20,196 bases of DNA from Methanosarcinales archaeon (GCA_003661105.1 QMVM01000008.1:1-20196); one strand, 5' to 3'; counted from the stretch's first letter, positions 7,681-15,599 are shown. The notes: generated by a model not told the origin, from the letters alone. Numbers and translations are program-made.

Positions 7681-8517
7681 TTACGGTAGCACCATCCAGC
7701 CCATCCCACCAGGCTCGATCTCGATGATCTGTTCTCCACTCTGGTAGACTCTGATCACACCCGACTCGGAGACGACAACCGCAACCGCCTCGGTTTCAGC
7801 GGTGATCGCGGCTGATGCTGCATGTCTGCCGCCAAGACCCTGCTGGATGCGCACCGATCTGGCATCCACATCGAGATACCTGCCTGATGCGCAGGCGACC
7901 CCCTCACCAGATATCACGAAAACGCCGTCCAGTTGCGCAAATTCCTTAAACGTCTCCCAGTTTCCATGATCTGTGATTATCAGGTCATGCTGGTCGTGTC
8001 CTTTGAATGGGTTTAACAGGAGTTGGTGTGATGCGTGCAGAACGTTCTCCGCATCCCCTATAACGAAGGCGGTGCCGATATGTCTTCCTTCTCTTCCTTC
8101 GAGTGCAAGTTCGAGTGCAAGTTCCATAACTGCGCGGAACGCGTCCGAATTTACCAATACCTCGCGTTCTTGCAGCGATTTTACTGCATAACTCTCTCTT
8201 GGATCGTATACAATGATCGAATCAAAACTTGGACCATCGATCACCCCGACGACCACACCGCTTATCGCGCCCTTCAGATACCCCGCGACAGCGATCCCCT
8301 GGATACGCGCATGGAGTGTGGCCTCCTCCTTTTCGACGTGGTTCGGGATGATCCGGTACAGCAGATCAGATGCCTGCCTCGGCATAACCATGACCGGAAT
8401 CTCGGTCTCTATCCCGCTACGCTCGGAAGTGTACGAATCCGGAAGTAATATGGCGGATGCGTGGATGCATTCTGCAATATCGACTGCCGACTGGATTATT
8501 GCTTGTTTTGCCTGCAT
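7681..8517 (-). CDS. dacZ: diadenylate cyclase DacZ (c-di-AMP synthase)
   Basis: DacZ condenses two ATP into cyclic di-AMP, an essential second messenger in many archaea that is linked to osmotic and potassium balance. The 278 residues end in a DisA_N-type domain: DGVFVISGEG (197-206) supplies the usual DGA-type catalytic motif (here DGV), and GLGGRHAASAAIT (227-239) corresponds to the conserved G-RH-A segment. The N-terminal half, with ASAILLPDSYTS and GVVVGVIDGPSFDSIIVYDP, matches the archaeal DacZ accessory domain. The DGA-to-DGV change keeps the aspartate and glycine, so activity is expected. It is a single-gene unit, divergent from the mmp operon, with a terminator-like hairpin downstream and an inverted repeat just upstream. 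Confidence 0.88.
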   Translation of the reverse strand: MQAKQAIIQSAVDIAECIHASAILLPDSYTSERSGIETEIPVMVMPRQASDLLYRIIPNHVEKEEATLHARIQGIAVAGYLKGAISGVVVGVIDGPSFDSIIVYDPRESYAVKSLQEREVLVNSDAFRAVMELALELALEGREGRHIGTAFVIGDAENVLHASHQLLLNPFKGHDQHDLIITDHGNWETFKEFAQLDGVFVISGEGVACASGRYLDVDARSVRIQQGLGGRHAASAAITAETEAVAVVVSESGVIRVYQSGEQIIEIEPGGMGWMVLP

Positions 8518-8534
8518 AAAATCCTCTCAATTAG

Positions 8535-8551
8535 GCATATAGATTATATGC
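8535..8551. promoter_or_regulatory. inverted repeat upstream of dacZ
   Basis: GCATATA and TATATGC form a perfect 7-bp inverted repeat around GAT, 18 bases upstream of the dacZ start. Its AT core could serve as the TATA element or as an operator overlapping it. There is no direct evidence of a binding protein. Confidence 0.35.
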
Positions 8552-8742
8552 ATCCATTCAATAAAAACCTCCCTGCCCGTGCGGGTGCTCATGAGTATGA
8601 AAAAAGAACACATCTTTCAACCATACCTTAAACCATAACTATGTATGTGCCAGCCTCGATGAACCGCAAACTATTTTAGTTCCCATGATTCCAAACATAC
8701 CCATACATCAGAATCGATCACATCATACCAACGAGGTGAAAC

Positions 8743-9204
8743 ATGGCAAATATCTTCATTTATCCAAGCAACAGTCTGATCCTGTACGATCTGGTCGAGC
8801 GTTTCGACCATGCGCCGCTTGCGGTCATGCAGGAGATCAAGAAAAGAGTGACTACCGCAGGAATCGACTCGCCGCCGCTTAATATCACGCCGGAGGATCC
8901 AAAGATTGGGCTTAAGTATGCTGCTGTCGAGGTGCCTGCTGGTGTGCGCGGGCGCATGTCGCTTCTGGATCCGCTCATTGAGGCGGCAGAGGCGGCGATC
9001 TTTGTCGAGGACGCGCCGATCGGGTTCGGGTGTATGGGCTGCCAGCGGACAAGCGAACTTGTGGGGTTCCTGATACGCGCGAAACGTATCCCGATTCTCG
9101 AACTTACCTATCCGACATCGGATGATGCGGCAGAGAATTTCGTGTACCGGATATCCGAGTTCTTAAATGGACTTGGAGATAGTAAGGAGGCAAAGAATGA
9201 GTGA
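8743..9204 (+). CDS. mmp5: methanogenesis marker protein 5
   Basis: A 153-residue protein matching methanogenesis marker 5, a family found almost only in organisms with methyl-coenzyme M reductase; its biochemical role is not established. The conserved run includes FIYPSNSLILYDLVERF (about 4-20), LKYAAVEVPAGVRGRMSLLDPLIEAAE (about 56-82) and APIGFGCMGCQRTSELVGFL (about 90-109), with a CxxC pair. A good ribosome site (GAGGTG) lies six bases before the ATG. It opens a five-gene plus-strand operon, and its stop overlaps the mmp15 start by eight bases. The upstream 200 bases are the divergent promoter region shared with dacZ. Confidence 0.9.
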   Translation: MANIFIYPSNSLILYDLVERFDHAPLAVMQEIKKRVTTAGIDSPPLNITPEDPKIGLKYAAVEVPAGVRGRMSLLDPLIEAAEAAIFVEDAPIGFGCMGCQRTSELVGFLIRAKRIPILELTYPTSDDAAENFVYRISEFLNGLGDSKEAKNE

Positions 9205-10429
9205 AATCGAGGTCGCACAGATCTCTTGTGGTTCCGAATACACAGGAATTCAAGGAGAGGTCGAATCGGCAGCAGAGCAGGTTGGAGCGAAGATTATCTT
9301 CCCGGACATCGATCTCGAGGAAGTGGAGGCGGCAGAAGCAAAGTTCGGGCTCAGGGTGACGAGTCCTGACCTTAAACTGATGCTTGCCCGCGCAATCTCA
9401 GTCGTTGAGGGGCATACCACCGCTGATGCCGTTTTCATCGGGACATGTTTCAGGTGCGCAGAGGGCGCGCTCGTCAGAAACGAGATCCGCAGGTACATCC
9501 ATGATAAATCAGGGCTTCCCGTGATCAGTTACTCTTATACCGAACGCACCACAGCAGACACGCTTCTCACAAGGATGGAGGCACTGACAACCATCGCAAA
9601 GAGGCGCAGTCTGCTTGCACGCGAGAAACAGACCGGGATTACAGCTGGAATCGACTCAGGATCGACCACCACAAAGGCGGTGATCATGAAAGACAACGAG
9701 ATTCTCGGATTCGGGTGGGTCAGTTCCACCGATGTCTTAAAGAGCGCGGAGGAGGCTTACTCAACCGCTCTTAAAGAATCCGGAATCGAAAGGGATGCGG
9801 TTCAGGCGACCGGGGTGACTGGATACGGCAGATTCATACTGGGCAAGGCATTCAATGCCGATCTGGTCCAGGAAGAGATTACAGTGAACTCGAAAGGCGC
9901 GGTATACCTTGCTGACCGGCAGAAGGGCGCAGCGACTGTAATCGATGTCGGCGGGATGGATAACAAGGCGATATCGGTGCAGGACGGAATCCCTGGAATC
10001 TTTACGATGGGCGGGATATGTGCCGGCGCATCAGGGCGTTTCCTTGAGATGACTGCAAAGCGTCTCGGCGTTGACATCACCGAACTTGGAAAACTTGCGC
10101 TTTCAGGCACAGCATCCAACATCTCGATGAACAGCTACTGCATCGTATTCGGAATCCAGAGTCTCGTGAACTCGCTATCGAAGGGCGCGCGTCACGAGGA
10201 TGTCGCAGCAGCAGCCTGTTACAGCGTGGCAGAGCAGGTCTTTGAGCAACAACTCCAGGAGGTCGAGGTGAGGGCGCCAGTGATCATGGTCGGAGGCACG
10301 GCACTCATCGAAGGCTTACCTCAAGCGATGCGCGAACTGCTACAGGCAGAGGTGATTGTGCCGCCTTATGCACAGTTAATCGGCGCTGTCGGTTCTGCTC
10401 TCTTATCATCAGGTTTTATCGAGGAGTGA
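9197..10429 (+). CDS. mmp15: methanogenesis marker protein 15, BcrAD/BadFG-type ATPase
   Basis: This is a 410-residue ASKHA-fold protein of the 2-hydroxyacyl-CoA dehydratase activator type. In that family a homodimer bridged by one [4Fe-4S] cluster uses ATP to fire low-potential electrons. The phosphate motif GIDSGSTTTKA is at 151-161; the cluster cysteines are C275 in GGICAGASGRF and C315 in MNSYCIVFGIQS; the second nucleotide motif is VIMVGGTAL (362-370). An N-terminal marker-15 extension carries C84 and C87. The start is the ATG at 9197, three bases downstream of a clear AAGGAGG stretch and six-base spacer, not an ATG ten codons earlier. The context suggests it energises MCR activation, which needs ATP and low-potential electrons; that role is inferred. 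Confidence 0.92.
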   Translation: MSEIEVAQISCGSEYTGIQGEVESAAEQVGAKIIFPDIDLEEVEAAEAKFGLRVTSPDLKLMLARAISVVEGHTTADAVFIGTCFRCAEGALVRNEIRRYIHDKSGLPVISYSYTERTTADTLLTRMEALTTIAKRRSLLAREKQTGITAGIDSGSTTTKAVIMKDNEILGFGWVSSTDVLKSAEEAYSTALKESGIERDAVQATGVTGYGRFILGKAFNADLVQEEITVNSKGAVYLADRQKGAATVIDVGGMDNKAISVQDGIPGIFTMGGICAGASGRFLEMTAKRLGVDITELGKLALSGTASNISMNSYCIVFGIQSLVNSLSKGARHEDVAAAACYSVAEQVFEQQLQEVEVRAPVIMVGGTALIEGLPQAMRELLQAEVIVPPYAQLIGAVGSALLSSGFIEE

Positions 10430-10436
10430 TTGAAAC

Positions 10437-11033
10437 ATGTTGCCGCTCGAAGTGTTCAGGGTCGAGTCTCCGGATAAAACCGGCGCCGAAGCTTACGAAT
10501 CAGTGATCCGTGATGTCCTCGCTGATCTGGAACTCACCACGGTATTGGGGCGTCTATGGGTACACATCGATCCAACTGAGCCGGTTTTTTTCTTCTGTAC
10601 GTTGATAAGAACCGGTCTTCCACCGATCTGTGTCAAGGATATGGCAGATATCTCGACAGGTACGCAGAGCGCTAAACAGGTGGAGCTGAAACTCACAAAC
10701 GAAGAACATGTCTCGACACTGCTAAGCATCCTCTGGATAGAGTATGGACGCGAGAACGTCTCGCAGCCAGAACGGCTGGTGATAACGATAGACACCGAAG
10801 ACAAGGACCGGGTTGCAAAAGATCTTGCAGACGTGGTCATCGCAGATCCGCGCAGGGAGATCGAGTCGAGACTTGCCGATGCGCTGCTCCGGATCACACC
10901 AGAGGGTTTCCGGGTGAGGCACCACGTTTCAACCGGATCAGAGATGTTATTTGTGGCATCAGAGGATTCTATAAAGCATGAATGGGTCAAAAAAGCTGAA
11001 GATATGATGGATCAACTGAAGGGGGATTTATAA
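10437..11033 (+). CDS. mmp17: methanogenesis marker protein 17
   Basis: A 198-residue soluble protein of the methanogenesis marker 17 family, starting MLPLEVFRVESPDKTGAEAY, with VFFFCTLIRTG (about 50-60) and the C-terminal ITPEGFRVR (about 153-161). Published work on the MCR activation complex places Mmp17 with McrC, Mmp3, Mmp7 and an ATP-binding component; I rely on memory for this. It follows mmp15 after seven bases, and its TAA overlaps the mmp7 ATG by one base, so the two are translationally coupled and probably made in equal amounts. Confidence 0.88.
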   Translation: MLPLEVFRVESPDKTGAEAYESVIRDVLADLELTTVLGRLWVHIDPTEPVFFFCTLIRTGLPPICVKDMADISTGTQSAKQVELKLTNEEHVSTLLSILWIEYGRENVSQPERLVITIDTEDKDRVAKDLADVVIADPRREIESRLADALLRITPEGFRVRHHVSTGSEMLFVASEDSIKHEWVKKAEDMMDQLKGDL

Positions 11034-11956
11034 TGCTTGAACCGATCATGTATGAGGGCGGCGTCTTCAAACATAACCTTGTAATCGAACTCATAGAGGA
11101 TCTTGGCGGATACGTCCTCCAGACCAATTATATGCAGACCGAGGTCATGATCCAGATGCTCTGCCCGCATGAAGATATATCCATGCTCGAAGATATGGCA
11201 AAGGAACTCCGCGCCAAGATCACGAGAGCGCCGCTTACTGGTACCGATATTATCGTGATCGCGCCGACACTGGCATACCACCACCTTCCGCACCATGCGT
11301 GCGATGTGGCAGAGTATATGCGCAGGTTTGGAGCAAATACAACGTTAATCGGGCTTGCAAGAGGTGTCGGGAGGCGGATTGCGCAGATATCTGCAAAAGA
11401 GCGTGTACTGGTTAATGAACATGATCTTGCAGTCTTTGCGCTCGGAAACTTCGAAGACTGCCTAATAAACAAGAAGTACGTCCTCTACAAGGATCTCGAC
11501 GTGCCATGCATTATCACAGGTACGCCAGAACTTCCGGAGCCGCCCATGTATGCGAAAGACTATGTCGGGCATCTCGGAAGAATCGCGCACCGGCTGAAAC
11601 TCGAAGGCGAACTTGACGCTCTTGATCGGCTGGTCGAGACTGTTGGCAAAACCCTTGACGAGCAGCGGCTCGAGATATCAAAGGATCCATTGACCACCCA
11701 GCCGGCACGTATCATGAAGGAGATTAAGGAACAGATACCGGAAATCAATAAATCCCTTTCTCCAGCTCCTATCACACTGCAACTCATGGGTGCCCGCGTA
11801 AAACTGTCTTATGCACAATATAAGGAAGTGCTCGAGAATATAACATTCGAGGAGGGCGTTACCCTCCGCGAGATCGCAAAGGTGCTGCCGTCAGAGGTAC
11901 GAGATTATATATTAATAAGAATATTACCGAAATCGGTGACCGGTTTCGTTATTTAG
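11033..11956 (+). CDS. mmp7: methanogenesis marker protein 7
   Basis: A 307-residue protein of the methanogenesis marker 7 family, reported as a metal-cluster-bearing partner in the ATP-driven MCR activation complex (from memory). Conserved segments are EPIMYEGGVFKHN (3-15), APTLAYHHLPHHACDVAEY (about 81-99), LIGLARGVGRRIA (about 107-119), NFEDCLINKKYVLY (about 138-151) and the C-terminal ILPKSVTGF. The cysteine in HHACDV and the one in FEDCLI are candidate cluster ligands. It ends with TAG, one of only two intact genes here to do so, at the expected family length. Another TAG follows four codons later. It is coupled to mmp17. Confidence 0.88.
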   Translation: MLEPIMYEGGVFKHNLVIELIEDLGGYVLQTNYMQTEVMIQMLCPHEDISMLEDMAKELRAKITRAPLTGTDIIVIAPTLAYHHLPHHACDVAEYMRRFGANTTLIGLARGVGRRIAQISAKERVLVNEHDLAVFALGNFEDCLINKKYVLYKDLDVPCIITGTPELPEPPMYAKDYVGHLGRIAHRLKLEGELDALDRLVETVGKTLDEQRLEISKDPLTTQPARIMKEIKEQIPEINKSLSPAPITLQLMGARVKLSYAQYKEVLENITFEEGVTLREIAKVLPSEVRDYILIRILPKSVTGFVI

Positions 11957-11982
11957 ATGCCAGGATAGGGGCGGAGGCACGA

Positions 11983-12456
11983 ATGGACATTGAGAAGATT
12001 CAGAGGATCATGAGGATGGATCCAGAGGAGGCGACTGAAGAACTGCTTGAGAGCGTTGAGAAGTACTACGGCGAGATACCCTACATCCTGCAGTTTATGA
12101 AAGAGACCCCGGAACTGCTGGTTCCAAAGATTCTCTACGACAGCGCGATCATACGGGAGTTTAAACGTCTCGACCCGAAGACAGTTGAACTGATCTCCAT
12201 AGGCGTATCTGCCGCGATCAGGTGCGACCACTGCCTGAGAGTGCATGTCCGCATCGCAGAGAAACTCGGGTTGTCAAAGGAAGAGATCTTCGATGCGATC
12301 CTGATCGCTGGCACGCTCTCAAACGCGACCGTGCTCGCTTACGCCACGCGGGTGCTGGACTCGGAGACCGGAACCGAGCGCGGGTCGGGGTCTGGTTGTG
12401 CGCTCTGCGATGTCGGATGCAATTGCTGCGACGGCGATGAGGAACCCCGGGAGTGA
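11983..12456 (+). CDS. carboxymuconolactone decarboxylase/AhpD-like protein with cysteine-rich tail
   Basis: A 157-residue CMD/AhpD-fold protein. The redox motif CDHCLRVH is at 81-88 (C81, C84 and H88), the pattern of AhpD-like peroxidase or thiol-disulfide proteins rather than true decarboxylases. Residues 139-149 form an extra tail with five cysteines (CALCDVGCNCC) followed by acidic residues; this is beyond the normal fold and could bind metal. A GGAGG site lies seven bases before the ATG, 26 bases after mmp7, so it is probably the last gene of the mmp operon. Context suggests thiol redox or oxygen protection around MCR or its activators. The function is inferred. Confidence 0.85.
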   Translation: MDIEKIQRIMRMDPEEATEELLESVEKYYGEIPYILQFMKETPELLVPKILYDSAIIREFKRLDPKTVELISIGVSAAIRCDHCLRVHVRIAEKLGLSKEEIFDAILIAGTLSNATVLAYATRVLDSETGTERGSGSGCALCDVGCNCCDGDEEPRE

Positions 12457-12802
12457 GAACGCTTCAGATACAATCGTTCGCGGGCATGCTGCAATAACTC
12501 CGCCACCGGATCAGATCGAATATCTATAATTGCTATAGTGTATTGATTGATCTCCTGATTACGATTCTCAGGTTTTCTGGCAAGAAAAATAACCGCGGAG
12601 GGCGCAGAGCTTTTTTCGTCATCTTCTATAATAATTACTTTTAAGGTTAATAATATTTTTACCTAAAAGTAAATCAGAAATTTTGGTAGTGTCCTGATCT
12701 GCAATAGTTAATGAAAGTAAAAGAACCTGTGCCTAATATCCGACAGGAGGGTGATTATATGCACCTGCTCGATACCACGTTATATACTCTGTGCAGCAGG
12801 AA
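12457..12802. other. convergent spacer with a hairpin and a GC micro-repeat remnant
   Basis: This lies between the 3' ends of the CMD gene and aroC. It contains a fragment of the common intergenic pattern AACCGCGGAGGGCGCAGAG (12588-12606), an AT-rich stem at 12635-12672, and at 12759 an ATG with a good ribosome site (AGGAGGGTG) that opens only 27 codons into the aroC 3' end. I do not call that a gene. Confidence 0.4.
12635..12672. terminator. AT-rich hairpin between convergent genes
   Basis: TTACTTTTAAGGT (12635-12647) pairs with ACCTAAAAGTAA (12661-12672) with one bulged A. The loop holds a T run (TATTTTT). It may stop transcription from both the mmp operon and aroC, but the position between convergent genes is the only support. 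Confidence 0.4.
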
Positions 12803-13897
12803 CTATTTCGCCGATTTTGATCCGCGGTCTCGAAGCAGGTGATCAGCGAGTACGATAGCAACCATCGCCTCGGCAACAGGAACCATTCTGGGCGGGATCG
12901 TCGGATCGTGCCGTCCCTGTATCGTGATCGTGGTCTCGCTCATCGTCCTTATATCCGCGGTCTTCTGAGGACTTGCGATGGACGGTGTCGGTTTCACTGC
13001 GATCCGGCATACGATCGGCGCGCCTGTAGAGAGCCCGCCGAGAATGCCACCAGCATTGTTCGTCTCCGGAACTACGGTTCCATCCGATACCAGAAATGCA
13101 TCGTTCATCTCGCTGCCCCGCATGGTAGCGCACCCAAAACCTGCCCCGATCTCGACGCCTTTCACTGCGCCGATGCTCATCAACGCCTTCGCAAGGTCGC
13201 CATCCAGCTTGTCAAAGACCGGCTCCCCGATGCCAGCAGGCACACCCGTTGCCATGATCTCGACGATGCCGCCGATACTATCTTCTTCTCTGCGCGCTTT
13301 TCCAATCAGTTCAACCATCCGCGCCGCGGCATCCGGATCAGCGCACCGAACCGGCGTCTCTTCGATCCGTTTTCTGATCTCTGACGGCGTCAGCTCACAT
13401 TCGCAGGCTCGGATGCCGCCGAGTTCTATGACGTGCGCAACCACATCGATGTCCGCCTCTGCAAGCATCTTCTTTGCGACAGCACCTGCGGCAACTCTTC
13501 CCACGGTCTCTCGCGCTGATGCACGCCCGCCGCCGCGGTAGTCTCTGATCCCGTACTTGACTTCGTACGGATAATCCGCGTGCCCGGGGCGCGGCTTGTC
13601 TTTGAGTCTCTCATAAGGCGATGAATCGACGTTCCTGTTCCAGACGATCATTGATATCGGCGTTCCGGTCGTCATTCCCTCGAATACGCCTGAAAGAATC
13701 TCGACAGCGTCCTCTTCCTTTCGAGGAGTTGAGATATCACTCTGCCCGGGGCGGCGGCGGTCGAGTTCCTTCTGGATGTCTGCTTCAGAGAGAGGCATCT
13801 TTGCTGGGCAGCCATCGACGACGACTCCGATTGCGGGTCCGTGGCTCTCGCCCCACGTTGTTACGCGGAATACTGTTCCGAATGTGTTTCCTGACAT
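12803..13897 (-). CDS. aroC: chorismate synthase
   Basis: Chorismate synthase catalyses the last step of the shikimate pathway, turning EPSP into chorismate with reduced FMN. The 364 residues are the usual length. Motifs are the N-terminal WGESHGPAIG (15-24) with the catalytic histidine, DRRRPGQSDISTPRKE (47-62), RDYRGGGRASARETVGR (about 118-134), and the C-terminal GRHDP followed by PVAEAMVAIVLAD. The ATG at 13897 gives the correct N-terminus (MSGNTFG). It appears to be a single-gene unit; no other aro gene is near. It ends with TAG; read-through would add only 17 codons. Confidence 0.96.
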   Translation of the reverse strand: MSGNTFGTVFRVTTWGESHGPAIGVVVDGCPAKMPLSEADIQKELDRRRPGQSDISTPRKEEDAVEILSGVFEGMTTGTPISMIVWNRNVDSSPYERLKDKPRPGHADYPYEVKYGIRDYRGGGRASARETVGRVAAGAVAKKMLAEADIDVVAHVIELGGIRACECELTPSEIRKRIEETPVRCADPDAAARMVELIGKARREEDSIGGIVEIMATGVPAGIGEPVFDKLDGDLAKALMSIGAVKGVEIGAGFGCATMRGSEMNDAFLVSDGTVVPETNNAGGILGGLSTGAPIVCRIAVKPTPSIASPQKTADIRTMSETTITIQGRHDPTIPPRMVPVAEAMVAIVLADHLLRDRGSKSAK

Positions 13898-13953
13898 TTA
13901 TTAGCCCTCACCACGCTATTTCACAATGAATTATGGGATCTTCGTGTTTCTTT

Positions 13954-14208
13954 TCACCGCCCGTAAACCCTACTTCTTTTATCTACTCGGAAGATTAAGA
14001 TTACCTCATCTTCCGGAATGATCCTATAAAGTACCCTGAAATTTCCAATCCTGATCCTGTAAACCTCCTTTTCCCCCTTTAATTTCTTGACATCAGAGGG
14101 AAATGGATCATCACATAGTTCCTTTATTCTTTTAAAAATTCTTTCCTTGCTGACTTTCTCTACTTTTGATATAAACTTGAGAGCTCTTGTTCCAAATTCT
14201 ATCTTTAT
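13954..14208 (-). CDS. RelE/ParE-type toxin lacking a canonical start codon
   Basis: This frame encodes 84 residues with the shape of RelE mRNA interferases: KIEFGTRALKFISKVEK at the start, RIFKRIKELCDDPFPSDVKK in the middle, and the typical GEKEVYRIRIGNFRVLYRI then FRVDKRSRVYGR at the end. The frame is open further upstream but has no ATG, GTG or TTG. The natural position for the first residue is ATA at 14208 (overlapping the antitoxin stop) or ATA at 14202, the latter seven bases after GGAG. It follows the antitoxin directly, as in relBE pairs. It may start at AUA by coupling, at low level, or be a silenced toxin after an ATG-to-ATA change. Confidence 0.75.
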   Translation of the reverse strand: MKIEFGTRALKFISKVEKVSKERIFKRIKELCDDPFPSDVKKLKGEKEVYRIRIGNFRVLYRIIPEDEVILIFRVDKRSRVYGR

Positions 14209-14444
14209 ACTCCAAGAATCCTTTCGGCATCTTCTAAAGATGTTGTTTTACCTGCAAAATACTCTCTCATGGTTTCGCTTAGATCTGCTTTCTCATCTTC
14301 GCTTAATATGGGCATATATTCAGATAACATCTCTTCCATATTCTTTGTTCTCTTATTCAATTCATCCAGATCATGTTTCAAGAAAAGTAATTCATCTAAC
14401 CTTTTATTGATGGTTCCCAACACTTGATGAATTTCGCCACTCAT
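14205..14444 (-). CDS. antitoxin of a RelBE-like pair
   Basis: A 79-residue acidic, largely helical protein with a coiled-coil-like first half (LGTINKRLDELLFLKHDLDELNK split over residues 9-31) and a C-terminal MREYFAGKTTSLEDAERILG that would wrap the toxin. The sequence itself does not match a named DNA-binding class that I recognise. It is called an antitoxin because it directly precedes and overlaps the RelE-like frame. The ATG at 14444 has GGAG about 13 bases upstream (CTTAGGAGAT). Confidence 0.65.
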   Translation of the reverse strand: MSGEIHQVLGTINKRLDELLFLKHDLDELNKRTKNMEEMLSEYMPILSEDEKADLSETMREYFAGKTTSLEDAERILGV

Positions 14445-14488
14445 GATCTCTTCTATCTCCTAAGACAAATTCCACGGTTCATTTTACT

Positions 14489-14574
14489 GTATGCCTTAGC
14501 AAGTCCGCTGTGGCAAGTCGACAGCGATACGGCATACGTGCCAAATAGATCACACCGCCTCATGCGTTGTGATC
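14489..14574. other. two adjacent stem-loops downstream of the KH gene
   Basis: The first hairpin has outer arms GTATGCC (14489-14495) and GGCATAC (14531-14537) and an inner GCTGT/ACAGC stem. It also holds the repeat GCAAGTC twice. The second has arms GATCACA (14548-14554) and TGTGATC (14568-14574). They lie in the spacer between the KH gene stop and the antitoxin start, both on the minus strand. They could end the ribosomal operon transcript, regulate the toxin pair, or be a small RNA. Confidence 0.4.
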
Positions 14575-14649
14575 AATGTTGACATAATACTTAAACCAAC
14601 CGTACTGTGCACAAACATGACCCGTCTCTGCTGCCGCGCCTGCGCTAAT

Positions 14650-15177
14650 TCAGTAATACTCAAGCCCCTTCGCAGTAAGTTCCCGTCGCTTCTTCTCTAT
14701 GAAACCATACACTACCGAGTGCGGCGCACCATCGATTAGCATATCGACTGCGGTCTTTGCGACATGCACCTGCTCAGGATATCCGATGATCGCCACGGTC
14801 TTTCCGTAGACTGAGAGGTCGACATGGGTTATACTCTCAATTAGCGTCCTTGTCTTCCCGCCGCTGCCGATGATCCTGCCCCTGACGCGTGTCAGCAGCT
14901 TTGGCGAGTTTGCGGGTATATTGATCACATCGTATATGAGAAGCTCGTCATCGAACAGTTTGACAGCTCGCTCAGGGCTGAAACCCCGCCCGATTGCCGA
15001 GATAACCTCGACCGCCCGCATACCCTGCAACGGGTCCTCTGGTGAGAGAACCTGTACATTGCCGGATTCGCTGTCGATATCCAGCGTCGCGGTTGAGAGT
15101 TCCTCGAGCGCTTTTTTGGTGATGCCTTTCGGTCCGATCACTGCGCCAATTCGATCCTGTGGGATTTTAACGTACAT
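14650..15177 (-). CDS. KH-domain RNA-binding protein, archaeal Dim2/Pno1-like
   Basis: A 175-residue protein with two KH modules: VKIPQDRIGAVIGPKG (about 3-18) and, near residue 95, LTRVRGRIIGSGGKTRTLIE with GSGG in the GxxG position. This is the layout of archaeal Dim2/Pno1 (Krr1-related) proteins, which bind the 3' end of 16S rRNA during small-subunit assembly, often with Nob1 or Rio1. The frame extends ten codons upstream to 15207, but I choose the ATG at 15177 because MYVKIPQDRIG fits the family N-terminus, GGGTG lies just upstream, and overlap with uL13 is then only 11 bases. It follows rpl13, where rps9 is found in most euryarchaea. Confidence 0.85.
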   Translation of the reverse strand: MYVKIPQDRIGAVIGPKGITKKALEELSTATLDIDSESGNVQVLSPEDPLQGMRAVEVISAIGRGFSPERAVKLFDDELLIYDVINIPANSPKLLTRVRGRIIGSGGKTRTLIESITHVDLSVYGKTVAIIGYPEQVHVAKTAVDMLIDGAPHSVVYGFIEKKRRELTAKGLEYY

Positions 15178-15595
15178 TAACACCCAGTTTCGTACTAACT
15201 TCGCCAAGTTTGATGTATTTGATCGTCCCTAGCCTCGTCATACTCGCTTCAGGTATTGTATCAGCGTCCGATCCTGCAAGTTCCACAGGAGTGCCCACAT
15301 ACACGCGCAGTCTCGACAGTGCGTCGCGTCCACGCATCCGTTTGTGCGGGAGCATGCCGCGGATTGTCCGTTTCATGATCTGATCCGGTCTTGTCGGGAA
15401 GTACGGACCGCTTTCTGTCGATCCCCTGTCCACCTGCTCCTTATATTCCTTGTGCGTGGTGGCCTTGCTCCCGGACACCACAGCGCGTTCGGCATTGGTG
15501 ATCGCAATGGTCTCGCCACTTAACAATCTTGAGGCGACTACGCTTGCGAGCCTGCCAAGAATCAATCCATCTGCATCGATAATTACTGTATTCAT
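15167..15595 (-). CDS. rpl13: 50S ribosomal protein L13 (uL13)
   Basis: A large-subunit ribosomal protein of 142 residues, the archaeal length. It starts MNTVIIDADGLILGRLASVVA, here split for length as MNTVIIDADG and LILGRLASVVA (1-21). It carries TNAERAVVSGSK (33-44) and the signature RTIRGMLPHKRMRGRDAL (about 76-93). It lies four bases after the eL18 stop and overlaps the KH gene by 11 bases, so the three genes are one operon. Confidence 0.96.
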   Translation of the reverse strand: MNTVIIDADGLILGRLASVVASRLLSGETIAITNAERAVVSGSKATTHKEYKEQVDRGSTESGPYFPTRPDQIMKRTIRGMLPHKRMRGRDALSRLRVYVGTPVELAGSDADTIPEASMTRLGTIKYIKLGEVSTKLGVNVR

Positions 15596-15599
15596 GAAA

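Noticed and set aside
12759..12842. 27-codon ORF with a good ribosome site (AGGAGGGTG)
   Set aside because: It is very short, overlaps the aroC 3' end on the other strand, and its peptide has no recognisable features; the GGAGG may be chance.
12839..13541. Plus-strand frames over aroC
   Set aside because: Antisense shadows; aroC is complete with all signatures.
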